From positions 1,302,001 through 1,366,000 of the forward strand of contig NZ_CP087723.1 in the NCBI RefSeq assembly GCF_024972735.1: 64,000 nucleotides of DNA, in the 5' to 3' direction. Origin of the DNA: Halalkaliarchaeum sp. AArc-CO (GTDB lineage: Archaea > Halobacteriota > Halobacteria > Halobacteriales > Haloferacaceae). This document shows positions 1 through 8,916 of the stretch, one piece after another (the stretch's first letter is position 1; each line of letters opens with the position of its first letter). The notes beneath the pieces were generated by a model, which was given only the letters and a program-made list of their open reading frames with translations, had not been told where the DNA came from and did not search any database. The position numbers and the translations under genes were made by a program.

Positions 1-459
1 GTCATCGCCATCGGTGTCTACTACCTCGTCGGCCGCGCGGCACCCGGCCTCCATCTCGGAATCGGCGGAAACCGCCTGGTCGCCGCGCTCACGACCCGGC
101 TCGACCGGCTCGCATCCGGACCGGGGATCGTCGGGCTGGGGAGCCTCCACGGGCTACTCCCGTGTCCGATCCTCTATCCGGCGTACCTGTATGCGTTCGC
201 CGCGGGGTCGGCGACGTCCGGTGGACTCGCGCTGGCGGCGCTCGGCCTCGGGACGATCCCGGCTGTGTTCCTCTACGGGACGCTCATCGAGGCTGTCGGC
301 CCGACCCGCCGGCGACAGCTCCACCGAGTTCTGGGCGCGGCGTTTATCCTTCTCGGGTACATTCCACTCCAGCACGGACTGATGCTGTACGGAATCCACC
401 TTCCGCACCCGGAGATTCCGTTCTATCAGCCGCTGGAGACGCCCGGACATGGTCACTGA
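1..459 (+). CDS. SafE/TauE-family membrane exporter, C-terminal part
   Basis: The reading frame is open from base 1, so the N-terminus lies outside the window; 152 codons remain. The visible part has at least three hydrophobic segments and the motif HGLLPCP near residues 50-56 of the fragment, which resembles the conserved Pro/Cys-containing helix of SafE/TauE-like (UreH-like) membrane proteins. It ends in a short His-rich tail. The stop overlaps the start of the downstream Cu(+)-ATPase by 11 bases, so the two are translationally coupled. In many prokaryotes SafE-like proteins sit beside CcoI/CopA ATPases and help supply copper to haem-copper oxidases; that role is inferred from this pairing. 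The substrate cannot be read from the sequence. Confidence 0.7.
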   Translation, partial: VIAIGVYYLVGRAAPGLHLGIGGNRLVAALTTRLDRLASGPGIVGLGSLHGLLPCPILYPAYLYAFAAGSATSGGLALAALGLGTIPAVFLYGTLIEAVGPTRRRQLHRVLGAAFILLGYIPLQHGLMLYGIHLPHPEIPFYQPLETPGHGH

Positions 460-3004
460 CCGCAGGAACCGAGCATCCACCCCCGAGGACGGCTGCAGGC
501 TCTGTGGACTTCCGACAGCGACGCCGCCGATCCGAAACGACGACGGGGAGACGTTCTGCTGTCGCGGCTGTCTCGACGTGTCCGACGCGCTCGCCGACGT
601 CGACGGAGTGGACGCCGAAGAGGTCCGCAGGCGCCGGGAGGTTGCCGTCGACGATTCCGAACGAAGCGTCGGGGATTCGGACTCCGAGTCGGTCCCCGAC
701 GGCTACGAACGGAGCTTCTTCCGTGTCGACGGGATGCACTGTGTCACCTGCGAGTCGTTCGTCGAATCCGTCGCCTGCGGAACCGACGGGGTCGAAAACG
801 CCCGGGCGAGCTACGTCACCGATACGGTCCGCATCGACCACGATCCCGACGCCGTCGACGACGAGGAACTCACAGAGCGACTGACGGGGCTCGGCTACCG
901 GGCGAACGCACGCGACGACGAGTTCGCGCGACGACAGGCCGAAAACACCGCATTCGTCCGCCTCGCGGTCGGCGTCCTGTTCGGGATGATGGTGATGTTC
1001 CAGTACGTCGTTCTCATCTATCCCACGTACTTCGACGGCCTGTTTTACGACGAGCGGACGGCCGAGTTCCTCGCGGAGTCGATGGCCGCAACCGGGGGTC
1101 GCTACCTCTTCGTCGTGATCGCGGTACTCACGACGATCGTGCTCGTCGTCGCCGGCAAACCCCTGTTGCGTGGCGCGTACGTCGCGATCCGGACCCGATC
1201 GCCGAACATGGATCTGCTGGTCTCGATCGCGGCGGTGAGCGCGTACCTCTACAGTCATCTCGTCGTCGCGACCGGTGGCACCCACGTCTACTACGACGTG
1301 ACGGTAGCGATCGTCGTCGTCGTGACGGTGGGTCGCCACTACGAATCGACAGCGAAATCCCGCGCGACGGAACTGCTCTCGGAGCTGTCGACGGTGCGGG
1401 TCCGCGAGGCGCGACTGCTGCCCGATCCCGGGGACGGGAAAACGGACGGCGGCGATCCCGTCTCCGGCGATCCCATCTCCGGTGATCCCGTTCCTGGAGA
1501 AGTCGCAGACGGCGAAACCGTCCCGGTCGAGGACCTCGTCGGCGGGGAACGCGTGCTCGTCCGGACGGGGGAGCGCGTTCCGGTCGACGGCACCGTCCTG
1601 GAGGGAACGGCGGCTGTCGACGAGGCGGTGATCACCGGCGAGTCGCTGCCAGCCACACGGGAACCCGGGGACGCGGTCGTCGGCGGCTCCGTCGTCCGCG
1701 ACGGCGCGCTGGTGGTGGAGGTCGCACCGGGCGGCGAAAGCGGCATCGACCGACTCTCGACGATGGTGTGGGATCTCCAGAGCTCCAACCGGGGGATTCA
1801 GAAGCTGGCGGACAGGCTCGCCACGATATTCGTCCCCGTGGTTCTCGTGCTCGCGGCGGTCGTCTCCACGGCGTATCTCGTCACTGGTTCGGGCGTCACC
1901 GCGGCGCTTCTGGTCGGGCTGACCGTGCTCATCGTCTCGTGTCCGTGTGCGCTCGGGCTCGCGACCCCGCTCGCGACCGCCGCCGGGGTCAGGGAGGCGC
2001 TCGAACGGCGTCTCGTGATCTTCGACGAAACCGTCTTCGAGCGGATCCACGGCGCCGACACCGTCGTCTTCGACAAGACCGGGACGCTCACGACCGGCGA
2101 GATGAGCGTCCTCGATTCGACGGGACCGGCGGAGGCGTTCGCGGCCGCAGCCGCGCTGGAGCGCCGATCCGGCCACCCTGTCGCGGAAGCGATCGTGGAG
2201 GCGTTCGGCCACTACGACGGTTCCTCGGCCGACGTCGCCTTCGATGGCGGAGCGACTGCCTCGGTGACGCCCGCCGTCGACGACTACCGATCACACGACG
2301 ACGGCGTTTCCGGCGTCGTCGACGGCAGGGAGGTGGCCGTCGGCCATCCGGCCCTGTTCGAGCGGCGAGGATGGACGGTTCCGGAGGAAGTCGATTCGGC
2401 GGCAGAGACGGCCAGCGAGGCCGGACGCGTTCCGGTACTCGTCGGACGTGACGGCGCTGTCGAGGGCGTGGCGACTGTCGGCGACGAGTTCAGGCCCGGG
2501 TGGGAGGCCGCGATCGACCGGTTCGCCGAGCGGGGCGTCGAGGTGGTGGTCCTGACCGGCGACGACTCCGCGGCTTCCGAGACGCTCTCGAACCATCCGG
2601 GGATCGACCGGGTTTTCGCCGGCGTCCCACCGGAGGGAAAAGCCGAGACAGTGTCCCGCCTCGGGCAGCGGGGCCGAACGGTCATGGTCGGCGACGGCAC
2701 CAACGACGCGCCGGCGCTTGCAAGCGCCGATCTCGGGATCGCTATGGGCGGTGGCACCGCAATGGCCGCCGACGCCGCCGACGTCGCCGTGCTCGAGGAC
2801 GACCTCGAGAGCGTCGAAACCGTCTTCGAACTGGCGCGGGCGACCGACCGGCGGGTGAAAGGGAACGTGGGATGGGCGTTCTGTTACAACGCGATCGCGA
2901 TCCCGCTTGCGATCACCGGCCTGCTGAACCCGCTTTTCGCCGCAGTCGCCATGGCGACGAGCAGCCTGCTGGTCGTGACCAACTCCTCGCGGGACCTCCT
3001 TTGA
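449..3004 (+). CDS. Cu(+)-translocating P1B-type ATPase (CcoI/CopA-like)
   Basis: 851 aa. In order: a Cys-rich N-terminal element with CRLCG (about residue 17) and FCCRGC, as in FixI/CcoI ATPases; a heavy-metal-associated domain with GMHCVTC (about 96); eight predicted membrane helices; the CPC ion motif in SCPCALG (about 498); the phosphorylation motif DKTGTLT (about 542); a GHP nucleotide motif (about 575); and the hinge GDGTNDAP (about 749). CPC, with YN in helix 7 and MATSS in helix 8, is the Cu(+)/Ag(+) signature. ATP hydrolysis would drive copper out of the cytoplasm, either for detoxification or for cytochrome oxidase assembly; the CcoI-like N-terminus and SafE-like neighbour favour assembly. 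A low-complexity insert before the actuator domain carries three near-copies of GDPxxG (15-bp repeats near 1450-1500). Confidence 0.92.
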   Translation: MVTDRRNRASTPEDGCRLCGLPTATPPIRNDDGETFCCRGCLDVSDALADVDGVDAEEVRRRREVAVDDSERSVGDSDSESVPDGYERSFFRVDGMHCVTCESFVESVACGTDGVENARASYVTDTVRIDHDPDAVDDEELTERLTGLGYRANARDDEFARRQAENTAFVRLAVGVLFGMMVMFQYVVLIYPTYFDGLFYDERTAEFLAESMAATGGRYLFVVIAVLTTIVLVVAGKPLLRGAYVAIRTRSPNMDLLVSIAAVSAYLYSHLVVATGGTHVYYDVTVAIVVVVTVGRHYESTAKSRATELLSELSTVRVREARLLPDPGDGKTDGGDPVSGDPISGDPVPGEVADGETVPVEDLVGGERVLVRTGERVPVDGTVLEGTAAVDEAVITGESLPATREPGDAVVGGSVVRDGALVVEVAPGGESGIDRLSTMVWDLQSSNRGIQKLADRLATIFVPVVLVLAAVVSTAYLVTGSGVTAALLVGLTVLIVSCPCALGLATPLATAAGVREALERRLVIFDETVFERIHGADTVVFDKTGTLTTGEMSVLDSTGPAEAFAAAAALERRSGHPVAEAIVEAFGHYDGSSADVAFDGGATASVTPAVDDYRSHDDGVSGVVDGREVAVGHPALFERRGWTVPEEVDSAAETASEAGRVPVLVGRDGAVEGVATVGDEFRPGWEAAIDRFAERGVEVVVLTGDDSAASETLSNHPGIDRVFAGVPPEGKAETVSRLGQRGRTVMVGDGTNDAPALASADLGIAMGGGTAMAADAADVAVLEDDLESVETVFELARATDRRVKGNVGWAFCYNAIAIPLAITGLLNPLFAAVAMATSSLLVVTNSSRDLL

Positions 3005-3108
3005 AGGCGGGGGAGTCAAAGGTTCGGAGCACTCGTCGGTGACCGACCGATCTCAAAACCTGGGTATCCGCCGAACACATTTTTGTGTGTACCAGCTATT
3101 TCTAGCGG

Positions 3109-5475
3109 ATGACCACTGGAGCCTTCGTCTGTTCGTGTGTCGACACGTGCGAGCTGGATCTCGAGGCGGTGCGAAACGGGATCGACGGGGCCGACGTGAT
3201 CGCGAGCTCCTCGCACCTCTGTGGCGAGGAGGGGCTGCCGGCGATGCGTAATGTCCTCGCGGAACACGAACTCGACGAGGTCGTGATTACCTGTCCCGAG
3301 CCGCAGGTCCGAGCCGGATTCCGCGACCTCGCAGCGGGAGTCGGGATCGACGGGGAGGCAGTAACGTTCGTCGATCAGCGCGAAGGCGCAGGATGGATCC
3401 ACAAGGAGGCGGTAGCGAGTGACAAGACGGCGCGCCTGATCTCCGCCGCCGTGGCCGGCCGCGAGGTCGATTCGGCCGAAGGTCGTGGCGGGACACTCGA
3501 ACGAGAAGCCGGTTCCCGGGTCGCCGTGATCGGCGACCCGGAGGCGGCAGCCGCGCTCCCGGAAGCGGCCGAGGTCACCCTGTTTGCGGACGGCAGCGAA
3601 CTCGCGTCGTGGACCGACGATCTCGAGAACGTCCTCGTCGAACGCGGTCGTCTGGTGGAGATCGACGGCCGGTTCGGCGACTTCACGGTGACCGTCGAGT
3701 CGCGCGTCTCCGAGGACTGCGTCTCCTGTATGGCGTGTGTCCGACAGGCCCCCGACGGTGCGATCACCCGGTATCCGGTCGACATCGCCCCCGACGCGCC
3801 GGACGGCGAGTGGACCGACTGCTGTCCGACCGATGCCATCGAGATGGACGGGATCCGTCGATCGATCGAGTTCGACCAGGTCGTGTATCCGGCGGGGGAG
3901 CGGAGGACACAGGGACGGGAGGTCGGCTACCACACTGGGGCGGTCGACGCCGGGACCGCCCTCGCGGTGGAGTCGCTGCTGGGCGGCATCGAAAAACTCG
4001 CGCATCTCGATCTGGAGATGGACGCCTGCGTGGCGGGCGATTCGGGACAGTCCGGCTGTAACGACTGCGTGGAGGCGTGTCCGCACGGTGCGGTCGAACG
4101 CGCCGCCGTCGACGCCGTCGAGTTCTACCCGGAGGCGTGTCTGAACTGCGGTGCCTGTACGAGCGCCTGCCCGACCGGGGCGGTTCGGCTCCGAAACCCG
4201 TCGAACGAACGGATCGCACGGCAGGTCGAAGCGCTGGTCTCGCCCACCGACGGCGGATCCGGGGGGCCGAGCGAGTGGCTCTTCGGCGGCGACGACGAAG
4301 GGATCGAGACACCCGTCGTTGCGTTCGTCTGTTCGGAACGTGCAGCGGGGGCGATCAGGGAGTACGGACAACTGCAGGCGGCCGGAGAAACCGATATCGA
4401 CTATCCACCGTTGCTCCCGGTGTCGATCGGCTGTACGGACACGGTCGGGGAAGCTCACCTGCTGCACGCGCTCGCAGCAGGTGCCGACGGGGTCGCGGTG
4501 CTGGGCTGTGGGGACGACTGCAGTCATTCGGGGCCGAACCCGACCGCCGAACTCGTAACGCGGTGTAACCGGGTAGCCGCCGATCTGGGTCTCGGAGAGC
4601 GGTTCGCGTTCCTCTCGCCGTCGCCCGGAGCGACGGCCGAGTCAGTCGAGTCGGCCACGGAGTTCGCCGAGTCTGTCCGGGAGTTCGTCGACGGTCTGGA
4701 TCCCTCGCCGGTTCCGGCTGGCGAACACGTTGCCACCGGACGGCTCGACGCGGTCGGCGGCAACGCGGGAATCGATCCCCTGCCCGGCAGCCTGGAGCAC
4801 AGGTACGACAGCTCGACACCGGCGTTCGCCAGCCACGACTGGGCGCTCGAATCGGTTCGGACGATCATCGACCACGCCGATCCGGATCGCGAACTGATTC
4901 GTGGACTGACGGACTTCGGGTACATGGAGGTCGCCGAGGGCTGTACGCTGACGCCGACGTGTGCGACGCTCTGTCCGACCGACGCGATCCGCCGGACCAT
5001 CGAGGAGGGACGCCTCGAGTTCAACCACGAACTGTGTGTGAACTGTGGGATCTGTGCGGAGGGCTGTCTCGAGGACGTTCTGGAGATGCACGACGGCCTC
5101 GATCTCTCGCTACTGCCGGAAGCGAGAGGTGGTGAACCGTGGGTGACGGTGTACGAGGGTGAGGTGATGCAGTGTGCCGGCTGTGGGGAGCCGTTCGCCT
5201 CGACGGCGTCGACCGACGTGATGCGCGAAAAGGTGGGAGACCTCGTCGGTGATCTCGGACCGGGCGAGGCGGAGCTATTCGAGTACTGTCGCGACTGTCG
5301 GACGAGCCTGATGGCGATGCCGAGCGATCCCGCTTTCTCGGAGGCGAAAGAGAAGAACGAGAAGAACGAGAAGAACGAGAAGAACGAGAAGAACGAGAAG
5401 AACGAGAAGAACGAGAAGAACGAGAAGAACGAGAAGAACGAGAAGAACGAGAAGAACGAGAAGAACGACGAGTAG
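3109..5475 (+). CDS. HdrA/MvhD-like polyferredoxin with Lys/Glu/Asn repeat tail
   Basis: 788 aa, no signal peptide or membrane helix, so a cytosolic electron carrier. An HdrA-like N-terminal part (Cys 8, 10, 14, 38, 62) leads into a Rossmann-like stretch near residue 137 that lacks the FAD glycine signature. Next come a ferredoxin module (CVSCMAC near 204), a double [4Fe-4S] module (about 307-360), an MvhD-like hydrogenase iron-sulfur domain (about 401-501), another double [4Fe-4S] module (about 612-655), and CxxC pairs near 689 and 727. The last 42 residues are almost only N-E-K repeats. Heterodisulfide reductase parts pass electrons between ferredoxin and disulfides in methanogens; in a haloarchaeon the partner is unknown. 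A T-rich, TATA-like stretch lies 25-30 bases before the ATG. Family assignment is firm, reaction is not. Confidence 0.82.
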   Translation: MTTGAFVCSCVDTCELDLEAVRNGIDGADVIASSSHLCGEEGLPAMRNVLAEHELDEVVITCPEPQVRAGFRDLAAGVGIDGEAVTFVDQREGAGWIHKEAVASDKTARLISAAVAGREVDSAEGRGGTLEREAGSRVAVIGDPEAAAALPEAAEVTLFADGSELASWTDDLENVLVERGRLVEIDGRFGDFTVTVESRVSEDCVSCMACVRQAPDGAITRYPVDIAPDAPDGEWTDCCPTDAIEMDGIRRSIEFDQVVYPAGERRTQGREVGYHTGAVDAGTALAVESLLGGIEKLAHLDLEMDACVAGDSGQSGCNDCVEACPHGAVERAAVDAVEFYPEACLNCGACTSACPTGAVRLRNPSNERIARQVEALVSPTDGGSGGPSEWLFGGDDEGIETPVVAFVCSERAAGAIREYGQLQAAGETDIDYPPLLPVSIGCTDTVGEAHLLHALAAGADGVAVLGCGDDCSHSGPNPTAELVTRCNRVAADLGLGERFAFLSPSPGATAESVESATEFAESVREFVDGLDPSPVPAGEHVATGRLDAVGGNAGIDPLPGSLEHRYDSSTPAFASHDWALESVRTIIDHADPDRELIRGLTDFGYMEVAEGCTLTPTCATLCPTDAIRRTIEEGRLEFNHELCVNCGICAEGCLEDVLEMHDGLDLSLLPEARGGEPWVTVYEGEVMQCAGCGEPFASTASTDVMREKVGDLVGDLGPGEAELFEYCRDCRTSLMAMPSDPAFSEAKEKNEKNEKNEKNEKNEKNEKNEKNEKNEKNEKNEKNEKNDE
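5356..5463 (+). repeat. 12 perfect tandem copies of a 9-bp unit inside a gene
   Basis: Twelve uninterrupted copies of AACGAGAAG encode Asn-Glu-Lys at the C-terminus of the polyferredoxin, followed by a partial copy and the stop. There is no third-position variation, so the array is young or actively expanding and contracting. Lysine-rich tails are rare in acidic haloarchaeal proteins. Confidence 0.97.
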
Positions 5476-5487
5476 TCGGGTGGGTTC

Positions 5488-6291
5488 TCAACTCCCCGGA
5501 TCCCGCACCGGTATCAGCCCCTGGGCCATGAGTCGACGGGCGATCACGATCAGGCCGTTTCCGAATCCGACACCGAAGATTGCCCGTTCCTCCCTCGTTT
5601 CGGGCACGATCGAACTCACGAGGATGGTCGACCGATCCACCAGCAGCAACCGACCGACTGCGGTATCGTTCTCTGTGGGGTTCTCTGTACCCAACCACTC
5701 GAGGCCGGAAACGAACGTCGTCGCCTCCGGGACGGCAGTTCGAATCCGGTCCTGTACTGATTCCGACAACGTACCCACGATCACCTCGACGTTATCGCTG
5801 GCCGCCTCGAGTGTATCCAGCAGGTCATCGGTCAGCAGCGATTCGTCGCCGACGACGAAAACGATCTCCTCTGTTGCGTCCTCGATGAGGTCGTTCGTCC
5901 GGTTTTCGATCGCGTCGTGCCCCGCGATCGCCCACACCTCTTGAACGGGCGATTCGTCCTGGTTGTCGACGGTTTCGACCGTCTCTAGGGTGTTCTGGAG
6001 GCGCTCGACGCGCGCCTCGTACTGGTCGCGAAGCGTCTCCGTGGCCTCATCGAGCGGGACCGCTCGGAACTGCTGTGGACTCGAATGCTGTATCTCGACG
6101 AGACCCTGTGCCTCCAGCACTCGGATCGCGTCGTACACCCGCGTCCGGGGGACCTCGGTCAGTTCGCTGAGCTTCTTTGCCGTGCCAGTCTCGAGGCGGA
6201 TCAGTCCGACGAAACAGCGGGCCTCGTACTCCTTGAGGCCCAACTGCTGGAGGACCGCGATCGCCTCTTCCAGTTTTTCCGTTGTATCCAT
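5488..6291 (-). CDS. TrmB-family transcriptional regulator
   Basis: 267 aa from the ATG at 6291; an upstream in-frame ATG at 6405 would add a non-conserved extension, so the shorter start is chosen. The N-terminal winged helix (GLKEYEARCFVGLI through VPRTRVYDAIRVLEAQGLVEIQ) is the TrmB DNA-binding domain and is followed by a helical linker. The C-terminal half resembles the TrmB effector domain, which in other members binds sugars or other small ligands. It faces a paralogue (6675-7475) across a 383-bp divergent region, and the two share the phrase PRTRVYDA. Haloarchaeal TrmB proteins regulate central metabolism or local operons; the target of this one is not shown by its neighbours. It converges on the polyferredoxin gene, 12 bp from its stop. 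Confidence 0.88.
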   Translation of the reverse strand: MDTTEKLEEAIAVLQQLGLKEYEARCFVGLIRLETGTAKKLSELTEVPRTRVYDAIRVLEAQGLVEIQHSSPQQFRAVPLDEATETLRDQYEARVERLQNTLETVETVDNQDESPVQEVWAIAGHDAIENRTNDLIEDATEEIVFVVGDESLLTDDLLDTLEAASDNVEVIVGTLSESVQDRIRTAVPEATTFVSGLEWLGTENPTENDTAVGRLLLVDRSTILVSSIVPETREERAIFGVGFGNGLIVIARRLMAQGLIPVRDPGS

Positions 6292-6674
6292 GTGTCCCAA
6301 CCTCCCGGAATGTCCCGGGACTGTGCAGGGTACTTCGACCCCGGCACGGTTAGTTTTTGTCACTCTCACCACCACGAAAAAACGACCGGTGGCCGAGGGG
6401 TCCAATATCTGCGTCGAGTACGGCGCCTAACACGGTTTGAATATTTTGTTGTGATTTTACGAGTGACTAATTTGGCCTGTCTTATTCTCTGTGGAGATGT
6501 TCCAGGATTCTCGATATCAGATAGTCACCCGTTTAATCACAAAAGAGATATACCACCCGAAAGCTAACCTTCCACTGGCACGCAGTTCAGTGCTGTGTCC
6601 CAACCACCTTGCTGCTGCGTGCTCCCCGGCCACACTCGTGGTCGGGGTACTACTGATGTCGAACCATCGAACTG
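6292..6674. promoter_or_regulatory. Divergent control region between two TrmB genes
   Basis: 383 bp without a gene. An AT-rich core (about 6425-6560) contrasts with the GC-rich surroundings and includes a TATA-like GATATACC near 6547. The 12-mer TGTGTCCCAACC occurs at 6291-6302, touching the minus-strand start codon, and again at 6594-6605 before the plus-strand gene. That placement suits a shared operator, but this is only an inference from position. Confidence 0.4.
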
Positions 6675-7475
6675 ATGAGTAGCGAGCCACCCGAAAACCC
6701 ACGTTCGGTCGCGATCGAGCAACTCGAGGAGATCGGTTTGAGCACGTACGCCGCCCGGACGTTCGTCGCATTGTCCAGTCTCGGCACGGGAACAGCACGG
6801 GAGGTGAGCCGGGTTTCGGAGGTTCCACGCACCCGCGTGTACGACGCGGTCGAGGAACTCAGTGATCGGGGTCTCGTGGACGTCCAGCACTCGACGCCGA
6901 AGGAATTCTGGACCGTCTCTGCGGAAACCGCAGCACGCACGTTCGAGCGCGAACTGCACAATCGAACGACGACGCTCCTGGCGGCGCTGGAGGAACTCCA
7001 GCCAATCGATCGACGTACCGAACAGCGGGGGGTCTGGACGGTGGACGGACAGCCGGCCGTCACACAACGCGTCCTCGAGTTCTTCGACGAGGCGGAGGAA
7101 GAAATCGTCTACATGACTGTCGAGGATCTCCTGGTCGACGAACTGATCACAGGCCTCAGTGCGGCTCACGACCGGGGTGTCTCCATCAAACTCGCGGGGA
7201 TTTCCCCGGCCGTTCAAGAGCGGATTCAAGCGGACATCCCCGGGGCGACGGTGTTCGAGTCGCTGTGGCTCTGGTCGGACACGCCGGCGGGTCGGCTGTT
7301 GATGGTCGACGGTCGAACGATCCTCGTGAGCGCGCTTCTCAACGGCGACGACGCCAGCCCGTCCGATCCGAGATCCGAGACTGCGATCTGGGGAGAAGGA
7401 GAGGCGAACAGCCTGGTTGCGGTCCTGAAAGCGATATTCACCTGGCAGCTCGATAAAACCGACTTGAACCGGTGA
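6675..7475 (+). CDS. TrmB-family transcriptional regulator (second copy)
   Basis: 266 aa. It has the same architecture as the divergent gene at 5488-6291: a winged helix near residues 14-70 (GLSTYAARTFVAL, then VPRTRVYDAVEELSDRGLVDVQ), a coiled linker (about 85-110), and a C-terminal effector-like domain ending in a hydrophobic strand pattern (GRLLMVDGRTILVSALL). The two proteins are clearly paralogous but well diverged, so the duplication is not recent. The gene converges with a small wHTH gene at 7515. The ATG at 6675 is the natural start because the winged helix begins soon after it. Ligand and regulon are unknown. Confidence 0.87.
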   Translation: MSSEPPENPRSVAIEQLEEIGLSTYAARTFVALSSLGTGTAREVSRVSEVPRTRVYDAVEELSDRGLVDVQHSTPKEFWTVSAETAARTFERELHNRTTTLLAALEELQPIDRRTEQRGVWTVDGQPAVTQRVLEFFDEAEEEIVYMTVEDLLVDELITGLSAAHDRGVSIKLAGISPAVQERIQADIPGATVFESLWLWSDTPAGRLLMVDGRTILVSALLNGDDASPSDPRSETAIWGEGEANSLVAVLKAIFTWQLDKTDLNR

Positions 7476-7514
7476 GCCGCTGACCGATAGTTGGCCCCCA
7501 GAGAAGAGCGGAGA

Positions 7515-7850
7515 TCAGGGGCTGGGGGGTATCGACTCCTCGGGAAGGGAATCGAGTATCGCTTCGAGTCGTTCGTGGGGCCGATATCGGACCGTCCCGC
7601 TGTCGGCATCGTATTCGACGACGTCGAAGTCTGCCATCTTCGGGAGATGGTTGTGGTGCAGGTGGAGTGCGATACGGTCCCGCTCCAGATGCGAGTCGTC
7701 CTCCCGGGCCCATTCGGAGTCGTGCAATCGATCCACGAGGGCCTCGACGGTAATCTCACCGTCCTTCGTTTGCCGCAGCTCGCGGACGATTCGGCGCCGC
7801 CGCCGATCGGCGACGAGTTCGAGACACGCGTCGAGGCCCTGACTCGTCAT
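7515..7850 (-). CDS. Small winged-helix protein (DUF7344-like)
   Basis: 111 aa. The sequence reads as one compact winged-helix domain: an N-terminal helix with DRRRRRIVRELRQ, a helix-turn-helix around the VEALVDRLHD segment, then HLHHNHLPKMADFDVVEYD and a strand pair with VRYRPHERLEAIL. This pattern (helices, then HHxHLPKL, then DYD) is typical of a very large haloarchaeal family of small transcription regulators. It stands alone between convergent and divergent neighbours. Its target is unknown. The family number is from memory and should be verified by HMM search. Confidence 0.75.
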   Translation of the reverse strand: MTSQGLDACLELVADRRRRRIVRELRQTKDGEITVEALVDRLHDSEWAREDDSHLERDRIALHLHHNHLPKMADFDVVEYDADSGTVRYRPHERLEAILDSLPEESIPPSP

Positions 7851-7958
7851 ACAGTATCATAGACCTGCCCGTCACATCAACCAGCCTGGTTTCCCACTCC
7901 GAATATTTTTTCATTAACCGAGTGACACCCTGTCGACGAGGCTCGCGCTGTCGACATT

Positions 7959-8402
7959 TCAGCTATCGTCGTGTGGATCGCCGTCCCGAATCGTGCCGAT
8001 CCCCTGGCGCGCCAGTTCTGTGACGGCATACCCCCGTCGACCGTCGACAGTCGCCTCCTCGATCAGTCCGGCAGCGCGAAACTCCGACAGCGCCCCGTGC
8101 AGGTCGGACTCACAGAGATCGACGGCGTCGAGCAACTCGCGGGCCGAGACGCGCTCCCTGTCGACGAGTTCGACGAGTAGTCCGAGAGTCCGCTCGTCGT
8201 GAACGGCCGTGAGTACTACCCGCACAGGTTCCGGGACCCCGCTCGCGGCCACTGACAGTGGCGACTCGCCGGAGACGGGTTCCAGCGACGTGTTCGGCAG
8301 GTGGGCGGTCTCGCCGGTGGCCGGGTCCCGAACGAGACTGGCGTCGGAGGACTCGCGCAACAGCACGTACACCGTGCCGTTCTCGTCACGAACAGTTCTC
8401 AC
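7959..8402 (-). CDS. Haloarchaeal wHTH-type protein (DUF7346-like)
   Basis: 147 aa. The N-terminal 45 residues form a strand-rich segment beginning MRTVRDENGTVYVLL. The rest, from about residue 55, is a winged helix (VLTAVHDERTLGLLVELVDRE, a recognition helix near LLDAVDLCESDLHGAL, a wing near RRGYAVTELA). The start overlaps the stop of the upstream membrane-protein gene by four bases (8399-8402), so the two form one transcript. The fold suggests DNA binding or use as a protein scaffold. No ligand-binding or catalytic residues are visible, and the function is unknown. Confidence 0.65.
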   Translation of the reverse strand: MRTVRDENGTVYVLLRESSDASLVRDPATGETAHLPNTSLEPVSGESPLSVAASGVPEPVRVVLTAVHDERTLGLLVELVDRERVSARELLDAVDLCESDLHGALSEFRAAGLIEEATVDGRRGYAVTELARQGIGTIRDGDPHDDS

Positions 8403-8857
8403 GGATTCGTCACCGCCTCGTCTGTCGGCTCCGATTCAATCGAATCTGTCGGATCTTCCTCGCTCCAGTCGCGTGCGTCGTATTCACGGTAGTACTGATA
8501 CGTCCGAAAGCCGGCGAGGACCCCGACGAGCACCAGCCCGCCGCCGATCCTGGTCATCCCCTCGAAGTACCACACCATGACGCCGAGGCTGAACGCCAAC
8601 AGCGCGAGGTTCAGCGCGACGACGCTGGCGACGAACAGCCGGAGCAGATCCGGATGGACCTCCTGGATCGCCCCCTCGAGCTGTTCGTCCGTGCCGTCCC
8701 CTCCGAAGGTCTGAACCGACGGTGCTTCGGGAATTTCGACGGAACTTGGTTCGATGGAGACCGTTTCCGCGAGGTCGAACCGCTCTGTAAACTCACCGGA
8801 GTCGCCGGACTCGTCGGATTCGTCGACCGTCTTCTCCGCGCCGCCGGTTTCGGTCAC
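8399..8857 (-). CDS. Two-helix membrane protein (DUF7322-like)
   Basis: 152 aa. The first 80 residues are acidic and low in complexity, with no catalytic pattern. Two membrane helices follow (LFVASVVALNLALLAFSLGV and the GGGLVLVGVLAGF region), then a short acidic cytoplasmic tail. There is no signal peptide, so the N-terminal segment is probably cytoplasmic. It is the first gene of a two-gene operon with the wHTH protein and overlaps it by four bases. A membrane-linked regulatory pair is conceivable but is only suggested by the coupling. Confidence 0.65.
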   Translation of the reverse strand: MTETGGAEKTVDESDESGDSGEFTERFDLAETVSIEPSSVEIPEAPSVQTFGGDGTDEQLEGAIQEVHPDLLRLFVASVVALNLALLAFSLGVMVWYFEGMTRIGGGLVLVGVLAGFRTYQYYREYDARDWSEEDPTDSIESEPTDEAVTNP

Positions 8858-8916
8858 TGCTCGCAGGTAGGCAGCCGTCGGGAAAAAGCGATTCGCTCTT
8901 CAGGGCAGCCTGGCGG

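Noticed and set aside
344-2212. 622-codon frame antisense to the Cu(+)-ATPase
   Set aside because: High-GC codon structure keeps the antisense frame open; the composition is Arg/His-rich and no motif is present. The ATPase on the plus strand is certain.
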